Source: Atherinomorus stipes (taxonomy: Eukaryota > Chordata > Actinopteri > Atheriniformes > Atherinidae). Taken from it: a stretch of DNA of 64,000 nucleotides. Made by a program: the position numbers and the translations under genes. The stretch covers positions 124,001 through 188,000 of the forward strand of contig JALJCO010009054.1 in assembly GCA_023101725.1 (NCBI GenBank), given 5' to 3'. The notes beneath the pieces were generated by a model. It had not been told where the DNA came from. It saw only the letters and a program-made list of their open reading frames with translations, and searched no databases. The stretch's first letter is position 1. Every line of letters begins with the position of its first letter. Shown here in pieces: positions 1-11,598 of this stretch.

Positions 1-1790
1 CTGCCTCCCCCCATTCCACCCTCTCCTCTAGCAATTCCTCTACCCTTCATCTCATTTTCCCTCCTCTTGATTAGTTGACCCTTTTGACCATTTCGCCTCC
101 CCATCTCCTCCCTCTACTTCCCTTCTGCTTGTCTATCCTGGTTCTATTTGTTAAGCTGTGTGATGAGTTTATCACAAACTCATTTTCATAGTCAGACTCT
201 GGGCTCATCAGAGAGACAGTGCGCATGCGCGTGCTTATCTTGGTCGGGTGCATGTAGCTAGAAATTCAGGATCCTCATACAACTTCATTGGATTCATCGC
301 ATCACAATTATACAGTTGCGTTTTTCTACATCCATGGCCAAGCAATTAGAAGTGTTATAGCTCCTGTATGCCACTCACTGATGGGATAAATTTCTGATTC
401 AACTGTTTCATCAAAACAGTAAAGCAATAAAAAAAAAAAGGGAACAACATACAGACACATGCAGAGGAACTATACCTCAAATGTCCTTGGTAGCTTCAGT
501 AGGGGCAACAGAGTGTCAGAGTGGAAAATGAGAAAAAGTACAGAGGGATTGAGAGCGAGAGGGAGATGAACAGATGGCCTTATCAGAGTGTCCTGCGCCT
601 TGTGTTTAATTTGGACTCAGAAAGAGAAGCATAGAAGGAGTGTGACAGAAGGAGAGCAAGAGTTAGATGATATTTCACCGTAGCAGGAATATAACAGTGG
701 ACCCACAATCAGGTTGCACTATGGTTTGCTGACATTTCAAATCAGATGCAATTCAGAAATTCCCTCTACAGTATATAAAAGGGCTAATGTTTAGACATTA
801 TGTATTAGTGTTCATTTTACCTGAAAGCTGAACAACTCATTCAGTTACACAAGCATAATTTTTAAAGATGGGGAAAAAAATTGCTCTCATAAAAGTATTT
901 TTGGGCATGCTATGGTGATGTTTAATTAAAGGTATGTTTAATAATGCTCACTGATGGAACAGAACATATAAGCATCTCATTTGCCTCCGTCAGAGGGGCC
1001 ATGTGATGTAGAAACCCAAGCTATCACAATAATCAGCATATCAACTACATATCCATAATTCACTACTGAAATATCGAAGGGTAAAGGTGCTGATGGTTGG
1101 GTTTTTTTGTGTGTGTATCATCAATAGAGAGAGGAGATGGTCGCAGTAGGGTGGCAGCACGTGTGTGAGGTCAGAGGTCAGGGCTTAGCCTTCAGCATAC
1201 AATTCCTTGGGTTGGAGGTTGGAATGGGGGTGAGGAGGTTGCTGTCAGAGCTGTAAAACTTCCATCCAGGAGAACATGGCTTCCTCCATGAGTACTAGGA
1301 GTGGCACAGAAGGTCATTTCTGCCCACCACAATAACCTTTTATAGTGGCTCTGTGCCAGAAGAGCCACGACAAAAGGAGCCCCCTTTTGGAAGAAATGCT
1401 GGTTTTAGTTTTTCTTTTAGTGTTAATACACTGCAGTGTTCACATTTCCTTATCATTCCATGTGATTCAATAATCTTGCATTTAATGGAAGAACAGTGTT
1501 TCCATGCAATCTCTGTTGCTTTTCTCTTGTAAATTTCCACTCTTTATGTCAATTAAAATAAGGCTTAACTACATAAATCAGATTTAGTGATCATATTTAA
1601 TTTTTTTCAATTGTTTTCACGGATTTCCTCTGCTCAGGGCAAGTCTCAGAAACATTTTCTATCACGTGCACTTGCCAAAATGCACATATACACATTCTTG
1701 CTTAGTAAATCAGAACACTGCGCATCATCCAACAATCAAGTAGCTGGATCAGGAGCTCCACAGCAGTAGGACAGCAAACTGATGAAAAAT

Positions 1791-1838
1791 GGAAAAAGGC
1801 TGGAGCTGAAATCTATCAGTGAAGCTCCAGCCTTTTTC
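1791..1838. repeat. Perfect 16-bp stem inverted repeat (hairpin)
   Basis: Positions 1792-1807 and 1823-1838 are exact reverse complements around a 15-nt loop, with an A-rich/T-rich extension outside the stem. No coding context is visible. It could be a MITE core or a structured RNA; nothing more can be said from sequence alone. Confidence 0.7.
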
Positions 1839-4800
1839 AATTTTTTACCATACATTCTTGCTTATTCTAATGCAGATCTTAATAATCATCCATAAAAATG
1901 TCCTAATTCTTCTTTTCTCTCTCGTGCATTTCATCAACCCCCCCCCCATCTTGTTCAGATTTTTAACCTCACATCTCCTTCTGCTCTATCTCCAGCACTC
2001 TGTCTCTCCCAGCCTTACTGCTGCTGTTTCCTCCCGTATCTTTCCCGTTATCTGTTCTTTTGTTCTTTGCTGTTGATATCTCTCTCTCCATTTAATCTGC
2101 ACCCTCTTCTCTTTGTGTTTATCGCCCCCCTTCATCTTTGTGCTACTTCGAACACAACTGTTTGTACACACACATATGCATGTACACGCTTGTACACATG
2201 AGCACACTCACAAACACGCACATCTGTTTGGTCACGCTGGCATCTCAGTGTAGGTGAAATTAAAGTGTGATAAGCAGCTTACCAGGTGTGTGTTGTCATG
2301 CTTCACTGCTCTCCAGGCAGCACTCTGCTCCCTGTTTTTTGATTAGAGCCAAAACTAAGCAGACATACACACACACACACACACTTGCACACATTGCACT
2401 TCCTGTGACACACTGTATGGCTATGAATTATTAAAAAGGCAGAGGAAATGCCACAGGACAAGTAGTTAACAATAAGTGATACAGCAATGGATCAATACAC
2501 TTATTAAAAAAATAATCAAAGTTTGTAGTTGTGATATTGATTAAATGCATATATTCTGACAGTGCTATAAGGACGATAAATTGAAATACTGTATTCCCAG
2601 GGTTACTGTTGCAAATGTGACCAGAGCTGTTACGCATTTTATTTAGCCTGGATCCAAGAGAGGGCGTGCATTTATTTACTGTATGTCCTGGGCTGGAAAG
2701 ACTATACTCTATATGCATGCAATACTGTATGGACTCATGTGGACACAGCTGGAAGTGGCAGAAACAGCAGCTGAGGTGATCCTGTTGATAGCTCTCATAC
2801 CACTTTAAAATCAGTTTAAAGAGAGTCAAACAGATAGAAATTAATGCTTCTAATATCACATCAATGTAATTGTTGTTCATTCAATTGTTTGGTCCTTCCG
2901 TGTGTCAGTGGAGCTATAAGACTGATTGGCACTATCTCTGTATATGTCCATCATCCAGTATGTGTAGTAAATGTTTATCAGATTCACTTTGGATGTGTGT
3001 ATGTTGTGTATTAGCTATGTGTGTTTCCATGTGGAATCTAAGAAGCCTGGCAGACAGCCTCCCTATGGGGCAAAGCTATGATGAGCAATTATCCACTAGG
3101 GCGACTTTGTAGGCTAATTTCGCATATTTATGTGGTCAGCAGCACTGTTTACTATTCCCCTTCACTGCTTACTGCTGCAATTTCGATTTAGAACAGACCC
3201 CAGTTCCCTCTCTCCCTGTCTTTATGTTCTCTCTGTCTCTTCCTCCTCTGCCTCTATCTCTCCCCTCCTGATGGGGTTTGTGATGTGTATCGCCTCCCCC
3301 TCCCTTGTGCTGTTTCTCTATTTTTATCCTCACTGTGTGTGGGACGGGAAGGGAGTAGAGAGACAGGTGTAGATTTTACTGAGGGTGTGTGTGTGTTAGA
3401 AGAAGACAGAAGGAGGAGAAGCCAGCAATGATACAGAGTGGGTATTGAAAGCAAAGGGTGTTTGTGTAGGGTTGTGTACAGCGAAGACAAGGGGGATCTA
3501 GTTTGTTTATTTAAAGCCAAAGTCTTTGCTCCGCATGCGTGTGTGGTGGGGTGTGTGTGCCTGTACACGTGGGTATATTTATGCATGCAACATGCAGAGA
3601 GAAAAAGTGCCTGCCTTATACTTCACCACAAAATTGAGGCAGAATCTAATCATAGCCTCATAAAAGCCTGACCCTCGAGAGTGTCTGCCTCTTTAAGGGC
3701 TCTCTCTCCCTCTGTCTCTCTCTCTCTTTTACACACACACACACACACACATACACATCAACACACACACGAACATTTATGTATCGGCCACTATGACCGT
3801 TACAGTATATTTGTGTGGACATATGATTACCAGGTTGTGTAATTGTTCACAGCCAAACCAGTGTCTCTCAGATGCTGAGCTCTAAAGTAGCCTAAAATTG
3901 AGCTGAGTCCATATCACACACCATCTGTTTTGTAAATGCAGCCAGCTTCTGCTGGGTCTGTTTTCCACATTCATAGCAAAAAAAAAAAAAAAAAATGCTG
4001 TTTAATGGCAACTATCAGTCTTCATTATTTCATCTAATGCATGCTTTGTTGTTTAATTGCACAAATCAAACCTTGAGTGACACCACATTGCACATAGCAT
4101 AGTTTTTGCCACTGGATACACACTTTTGTTTAATTTGGAAATCAAAGCTTGTCCATTGAAATCCTCATGTTTGCTGAAGATAGATTAAACCTCTTTATCT
4201 CCCTCTCTCTCCCTTCCTCTCTCTCTCTCTCACACACACACATGCACACACATATATTATATGCATTATGGGAATGTCTTTCACTTTTTTAAAAAGTGCC
4301 AAAAAATTCCAAACAATGACCTTAATGGATAGCTAGATCCAAGTATTTGCAGTTGGATGGTACTTTGATCACTATGATGTGACCCTGATGACCAGTGCTA
4401 CATCAAATTGTAAATATTAACCGCTTCTCTCTTTGTAGATCATATACCTCACCTTCACTTTTTCATTTCCAAGACATAAACCGATGTAACTTGGCATGTT
4501 TTAATTTTGCACGTGTAATTACCAAATTGCAGCCTTCAGTCCAGACGCCTTGTCGCATGTAATATGTATGTGTCTGCAGAGGTGGATGTATAGAACAGGC
4601 CCATGCGAGGGGGCTGAATGAATATGTGAATTTGTGTGAATGAAAAGTGGGGTTAGGAGATGTGGAGGAGGGCTATGAAGAGGTTTGGCATGAATAGGGG
4701 TGTACAGGCAGGGAGGGGGTAGGGTGAGACAGGGGAGGAGTAGAGAAGGTCTGGTTTGAGAGAAGGAGGAAACAAGACAAAAGTTTTTCATAATGAGCAT

Positions 4801-7764
4801 GGAGGAAGGGGCAGACGGGTGGTGTGAGGAAGAAAGGTTTTTCTGTGGGTGGTGGAGGAGTGGGAGGGAGTCAGGGCGTACTTCTGTCAATTTAAACAGA
4901 GACATCTGTCAGAGGGGGCCACTGGTGTGTCTCTGCATATATGTGTGTGTATGTGATTAGGCTGGCAGGGGGATAACCAGACTTTAGATGCACCTGGGGT
5001 ATGACCTCCACTCCGAGGTCTCCTCTCTAACCACACTTCAACCTGACGTTTAACCTGCAAAGATTGAGTTTTATATACTCGGATTACTCTGACACAGATC
5101 ACACCGTATAATGATCTCAACTTCAACAGAGGACAACAGCTCTGACTGGGAGCTTGTTTTTATGTGCCAGGAGAGTGAATTTTTTTGATCAGGTTTTTGA
5201 AAATACTACTAATTATAATATTGTCTACACTTCTTTATAGGCCATGATATTGGAAGTTTAAAAGGGAAGTTTATCACTTTTTGCTTAACGTTTATTTTCT
5301 AATTGAGAAATTACAAATACTAACTTCAACATGATCACGGTGATCATGAACTGCATGAGTGAGTTTGAATATGTCTTCCAAGGGTTGATTTTTTTTTTTT
5401 TTTAGCAAATAATCTAAAAGGTATTCATTTTCTCATTTCCAGTAACTTTTTCTCATCTATTAAAAAGTTTTATGATGACATGTGAGATTAAAAGAATTTA
5501 TATGCTGGAAAAAAACATAAGCTAGAATTTTAAAATAAAACAAGGATCCGCACCACAAAACTAGATTGTTTTTTTTTTTTTTAGATTTTTTGTTTGATGC
5601 TATCTTGGAGCCAAACAACCAAATGCAATTCTCTGAAAGAGTACAGCTTTATATGACTTTTTTTTTCTAGATGTTATGGTAATTAATTAATTTTATGGAT
5701 ATTTGTAAGCCAATGTCAGTTTTTTTTCTGTTGATTTATGCTGTTATATGAATATACAATCCATTTGCACATTTGTCTCAAATTTCCTGGAATCCTGCCC
5801 AACACAGTAACTATGTGAGCACTCACAAATGTGTGACAGGCTCTGTATTGAATGTAATCTCAGTGAATATGAGATTTCTGCAATCATGAATTTGTATGGC
5901 TTTAAACATCCTTTTTAATTCACCAGCTCATTTCCCAAAGGACTTACACTCCCTAAAATAGAAAGAGGGTCCAAGTGCATAGGTCTAATGGTTATCCGCT
6001 ATAGTGCTGTTGGATTATGTTGGACTAAATCCAGAGGATCAAATTTCAGTGAGTGCTCCACTGCTGCATGCAAAATGTTCTCATTGGGGTTTGACAAAAA
6101 CGGAATAATATTCTAGGGATCAACAGTGTGGTTAGTTCTGCTTTATGCATGATTTGATGCCTTACTATGGAGGCTGATAAGAGAGAAAGGCGGAGAGAAA
6201 AGAGAATATGTTACTAATCCATGCTCCTCCAGAGAGGCTGATGAAGGGTTAACTGCCAGATAACATATTGAGTGGAGGAGATGGAGGGCAGACTTCTCAG
6301 GTGTGAAGAATGGAATGAGAGAGACACAGAAAGGAAGGATGAGAGCAGGGGGATGGGCTGCCCAGGAGCTTGCATTATGGTTGCAGGCCTCCGTTACCAG
6401 GCAACGGAGCTGAGCAAAATGCTAGGTTGCTTGGCAACCATAGGGATGCAAAGCCTAACGTGGTGGTAAAAAGAGATAATAGCACAGAGGGGTGGAGGTG
6501 TGCTGCTAAGCTGCTCCACCTTACCACTCACTCTGTGTTTCTCACATTTAAATGTCTTCATCCAGTTGTGAATTGGAGATGCTAATTCAATTTCATCAGA
6601 CAGACAGCATGTTACATTTATAAGGAGTTTTGCAATACTGTGATATTAAGATACTGAAATACAGTTTATAAAAGCCCATCATTTGTCGACTTTCAGAAAT
6701 TACATGCAGGACAAATTTGTCATAAAATTATGTGATTTGAGTACCATTATCTGAATGACTGATAATTGTAATTTTGGTTATAATGATTTTATTTTAAATA
6801 GTCAGCTAAACTGCAGTAATCATATGTTAACAGCTTTGTGCAGTACGTCTAATTGTTTTATTAGATGAGAGTGTAGAAGTAGAAAACTTGAAGCACATGC
6901 TTTCAACTGGAATAAAATATTCCACTCCAGTGTTTTTTTTAAGTATTATAAAATATTTCTTCATCATTCATAGAATTCTGCTGTAATGACAGTGAAATCT
7001 ATTGTCAAAAGATCATCTCAATAATGCCATGCGCACTGAATGATTTCACTCTTGCTGTATGCATTTAAATTCCAAAGTACATTTATCCAATTTATGTGGC
7101 TTCGTGAAATAGACTGAAAGGTTGATCATTGTATTACCATCTCTGGTTCTCTCAGCTGTTTGTCATTACATTCTGAAAACATCAGCAGTTGTATTTAGAT
7201 TGTGGACATATTGTCATCATGAAATTTTTTTCAGAAATATTTGAATAACATTAAATAATTAGTGTTGCTAGCCTGAACATAAATCCAAATTTTTTTAAAA
7301 AATAGCGCTATTTTAAAAATGGAAGGGTGGGGTGGGTTTATTTTTATTTATTTATTTATTTTTTGTCTTTTTTATTTTTAAGGTTCTGTTTTCTTTAAAC
7401 AATGTTCCTGAAAGGCACAAATATAAGTAAAACACAGCAACCACCCGGCTCACGAGTGGTTTTGTCAAATCGAGATAAATTTTTGGCACAGTGATGAGGA
7501 TGATGCATGTGAATGGCAGAGAGAGAAAGAGGAGAAAATTATTTTTAAACAATATTAAAAATGCTGTGATGTCCGCAGCATCAGGCAGTATGGAGGGATT
7601 ATGGAGCTGAGTGGAAAGAGGGGAATCAAGGATAAAGAAAGAGGCAGGAATAATGCTAGATTGTGTAGAAGGGATAAAAATAGTTTTCCTTTTTTGAGCT
7701 CTGGAAAATGGACATCTGAAATGGTGAGGATGGAGTGTTCCAGAGGGAGATTGAAAAGGGTGGG

Positions 7765-7767
<3 letters not shown>

Positions 7768-7803
<36 letters not shown>
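7768..7803. repeat. (TG)n microsatellite
   Basis: About 18 uninterrupted GT units. They generate spurious Cys-Val open frames on the + strand and Thr-His frames on the - strand. Confidence 0.95.
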
Positions 7804-7805
<2 letters not shown>

Positions 7806-9640
7806 CATGTGCCTGCTTGTGTGTGTGAAGAAGCGTAATATCAAGAGAGTGTTTGAATGTTTCTGTCTATTCCCTTATATGCAAACTAACATGGTTGGAA
7901 ATTGTCATGCTGTAACTGTAATCAGTTTTTTGACTATTTGAATCAACGCTTAATTTTCATATCAGATTGAACTTCAGTGATTTGATGGCAAAAGAAAAAT
8001 CATGAGACGGAAATTATAAAGTTGATTCATCACTGTATGAATCCATGTTCCACACACATTTACATATGCATACTGCCGCTTTCCCTCACACCATGGTGCA
8101 ATGGTTTGTCCCACTGATTTTGTGTAAGTGGGGAGGGGGGTAAAATACGATTTGATTGGATAATCCAAGGATTTAATATCCTCTAATCCTGGTACAATCC
8201 TCTCTGCATTACTGCAGGGAGTAAGATTAACTGTATGTGTGTAGTATGTGTTTGTTTCAGTGTGAGCAAAAGGGCGGCTGCTGTCGGTGAGGGGAAAAGT
8301 GTTGTGTGTAACTCTGAGTCAGTGTGTGCGCACAGATGAGTGACATGTACTGTGTGCATTTGTGTTGTCATCACAACATGCAAATGGACCTGTATTTGCA
8401 TGTAGGATTTGGTCATGCGTACATGATTGGACGTGCCTCCACTGAGTGCGGGTGCTCATGCGAGCTCACTCTTCCATCATATATCACATGTATGCCTTCA
8501 TGCATTGACTCACATGCGCCTTCACTTTGCCCAGAGATGTAAAAACCCAGCAAAGCCTTCTCAGTATGCAGCAGGATGGATCAAACCACGCTCCACTGTG
8601 AAACCAGCTCCTCATATACACGCGTTTGCAGATGGTTACTGTTAATTAAGCCTTAATTGGAACGTGAGTAATTAGTAGATAATTCGACTTGAAAGGAGCG
8701 CAAGGCTGTTCGTGTTTGTTGGAATAAAGAAGAGAGAGAAAAACAGAATGAAGTACAGTCTGAATGACTACCAGGGATACTATACTCTGTTTGCAATTTC
8801 TGTCAGGCTCAAGGGAATTATAATCATCCTAATATGGATTCAGTTCCTTCCTTCTCCCTCATACTTATTTCTTCCTATTTTTGTACCCTGCTCTATTCGC
8901 TTAATTTTTCCTCATGAATTTCCTATACTGGTTATTTGCCTGTTCACATGCATTTTTTTCTTGTGCTCAGTGCTTTTTTCATTATTTTACAACTCAGAGA
9001 AAAAATGTCTTGGGAGTGATGTTTTAGAAGGTCGTAGAAAGCCAGCAAACCATTCTCTAGCACCAAATCTTTGTTTACTGAAAGAGCATAGCAGTCACCC
9101 ATGGCAACGAGCATCCTTGTTTACCTACTCAGTGTGCCGTCATACGATTGCCATGACAACGAGCTGGTTGCCATGCCAATTTTCCGATGCCACTGTGTTG
9201 TCTCTGAAACAGCAGTGTGCACCTCTCACCTGCAGCTTCTCCCCTTCTCTTCTCATTCTCCCTCTCATCTTTCTCAATACATTAATTCATGAAATTCATA
9301 TTATGCGGTTCAGATTGAAATGTCAGAACACATTACATGCACACACATGCTCAGACTGATAAGCTGCCGTTCAAAAAATCCTTAGGGCTTTCTGTTGAGT
9401 CTGTTTTATGTGGACAAGGATGGGCTCGATTAGGCCTAATGAAGGAAGAAATGGGAGAGGTGATGGATGGATGCAAGGATAGAGAAAAGGTTAGTGGACA
9501 CAAATCTTGCTACAATCAGCCTGCTCTACAACAGAATCCGAAATCAATGTACAAGACGGGACTGATCAATGAGCTGATAGCACAAGATGGATGGATGGCA
9601 TCATGGATGGGCCGCAATAACATCAGGACTTTGATATATG

Positions 9641-9740
9641 GGATGGATGGATGGATGGATGGATGGATGGATGGATGGATGGATGGATGGATGGATGGAT
9701 GGATGGATGGATGGATGGATGGATGGATGGATGGATGGAT
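9641..9740. repeat. (GGAT)25 tetranucleotide array
   Basis: Twenty-five uninterrupted GGAT copies in exactly 100 bp, with degenerate GGAT units upstream (from about 9460). It reads as a Met-Asp-Gly-Trp repeat in one frame, which is an artefact of the repeat. Confidence 0.97.
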
Positions 9741-11598
9741 ACAGCAGATTCTTAGGGCAGAGTGAGTATTTTATTTAAGTTTACAGTATGTTTATGCTGA
9801 CAGAAAAGGTGAGGAGGCTAAAAACCGTATATCATTCTCTCTCCTCTTCAAAGCTGCGAGCGAGCATGTGTTTTTTATGAGGGTGTGTGCAGATGTGGTT
9901 GCATCTGCCCCTGTTGGTGTCTTAGTGTATGTAATGGCCTTGCCTTAGATCAATAGCGTTGTGGTGACAGCTAAGAGCTGATTAATCAAATGTATAGATC
10001 AGTCTCTCTGCTCTGCCCTCTCCTCAATTACCAGCTTCATTACATTGCCTTAACACCCCACTGGGACCTTTATCCATTCCTCCTTCTCATCCTCTTCCAT
10101 CCCTCTCTGTTATCCTCCTCTCAGTCGCCTCCTGTCCTCTTTCTCTTATGCCGCTTCCTCATCTCCCAGTAACACCCCTTAGATACCAAGTATATATCAT
10201 CATTCTAGTTACAATCAAATTTGTACAGGAAGTTAAATGTAGCATGTTTTGTTATAAATTCTGATAATGTATTTTTTGCATCATCTCCAAAACATGATTT
10301 AAAAATATATGAATCTGCTCAACAATACTTATGTGATGTTCCTGTTTTGGATCCATCCCTTTTTTTGCCTTTCTTGCCCTTCTTCCCTATTTTCACTGCC
10401 ATCATCCTGCAGCCCTCCCTCTCTCCCACCCCACCCTCTTGACATTAACACTCTCTTTGCCTCCATGCTATGACTAAGCACTGTGTGTGTAGTGTGTTTT
10501 TGTGGCTGTGTGTGCTTTCAAGTATGTGTGAGACAAACCTAAACATATGAATGGAAGGAACTTTCAGTATGTGTGTTTTCCAAAATGCATCAACACCCTT
10601 CTTTTTGGATCTCTGCAGTCGTGACATTTTTTTAGACCGACCAAGTCACGACTGAATCACACCCCATACTCCCTCCTCCCCCTCTTTCTCTTTCTTTTCT
10701 TTTTGAGTCATCTCTCAGGGGCAGCTCTGCTTTCATCCTTCCACTCTTAGTCTCTCTTTCTGTCTTGCTCTTCATGTAATACGTCTTTTTCCAGTGTTTC
10801 CATTTACTTCCCTGGTTCCTCTTGGCCTTTCACCTGCCCTTTCAGATGGTCGAAGTCAGTTGGGGTCCCCCAGGCCTCTGCCTCTGATTCTCTTTCTTCA
10901 TCCTTTTATTTTTAGCTGACTGCGCCTGTTCCTTTTACACACTTGTCATTTCACCTCACTAAATTATCTCTCCCCCCTACCCCCCTCCTTTCCCCCTCTT
11001 CTCTGTGTCTCAGCCTACTCTTGTCCCTCATCTAATCCGCAGTTCTTCTGTAATCCAGATCAGCTGGCCCGCACTCTTAATCTTGTCACTTCTCAATCCC
11101 CCAGCACTCTCCTGTGTGTATGTGCATGCATGTGTGTGTGTTTGTGTGTGAGAGAAATCAGAGGTAGTTAGGTTGTGTGCGTTTGACACAAAAGAAAGCA
11201 GCCTTAGAGCGACTCCAGACACTGATGCCACCTGTTAACCTTGATTCATCACTGACTAATAAACACACTGACACACCTTCATAATTTCTTATTATAAATC
11301 TTTTAATGATTCTTGTTAGAAAAAAAAAAAAAGATCAATTGACGGCTGACAGCTTTAACTTTACATCCATTTACTATTTTCCCATTTCCTTGACACTAGT
11401 CTGAATTGTCTCAATGAAAGCTTGCAAATGAAAATGAATCAGTAGACCAAACTTGCTGCTTATGTATGTAGTTTTTCTTAGAAAATCGAGACTGTCATAA
11501 ATAAATTTAGCATAACTGAACTAAGTATGATGACAGGACGTATGAAAGAGACTAGTTGATGTTGACTGCCTTTGTTGCTGTCCTTGTTTGTCTCTCAG

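Larger units (their letters stand above)
1..11598. other. Exon-free stretch upstream of CELF3 RRM2 exons (probable long intron)
   Basis: I see no exon here that fits a known protein. The first recognisable coding exon downstream starts inside the CELF3 reading frame, after where RRM1 would end. The two or more RRM1 exons must therefore lie upstream of the window, or be small and missed. The stretch is AT-rich, with CA/TG runs (about 2368-2382, 3730-3755, 7768-7803), a GGAT array, pyrimidine-rich tracts and a few motif-like elements listed separately. The longest open frames (8712-9359 +, 2431-2880 -) are low-complexity and lack any family signature. That it is intron rather than intergenic DNA is an inference. 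Confidence 0.6.

Noticed and set aside
2431..2880. 149-aa minus-strand frame
   Set aside because: Composition is AT-driven, no recognisable domain, no polyA or splice context.
8712..9359. 215-aa open frame on + strand
   Set aside because: Longest ORF in the window but low-complexity and pyrimidine-derived; no domain, no splice or promoter context, and it ends in CA-repeat sequence.
9337..9765. 142-aa frame with Met-Asp-Gly-Trp repeats
   Set aside because: Created by the GGAT microsatellite; the non-repeat part has no family signature.
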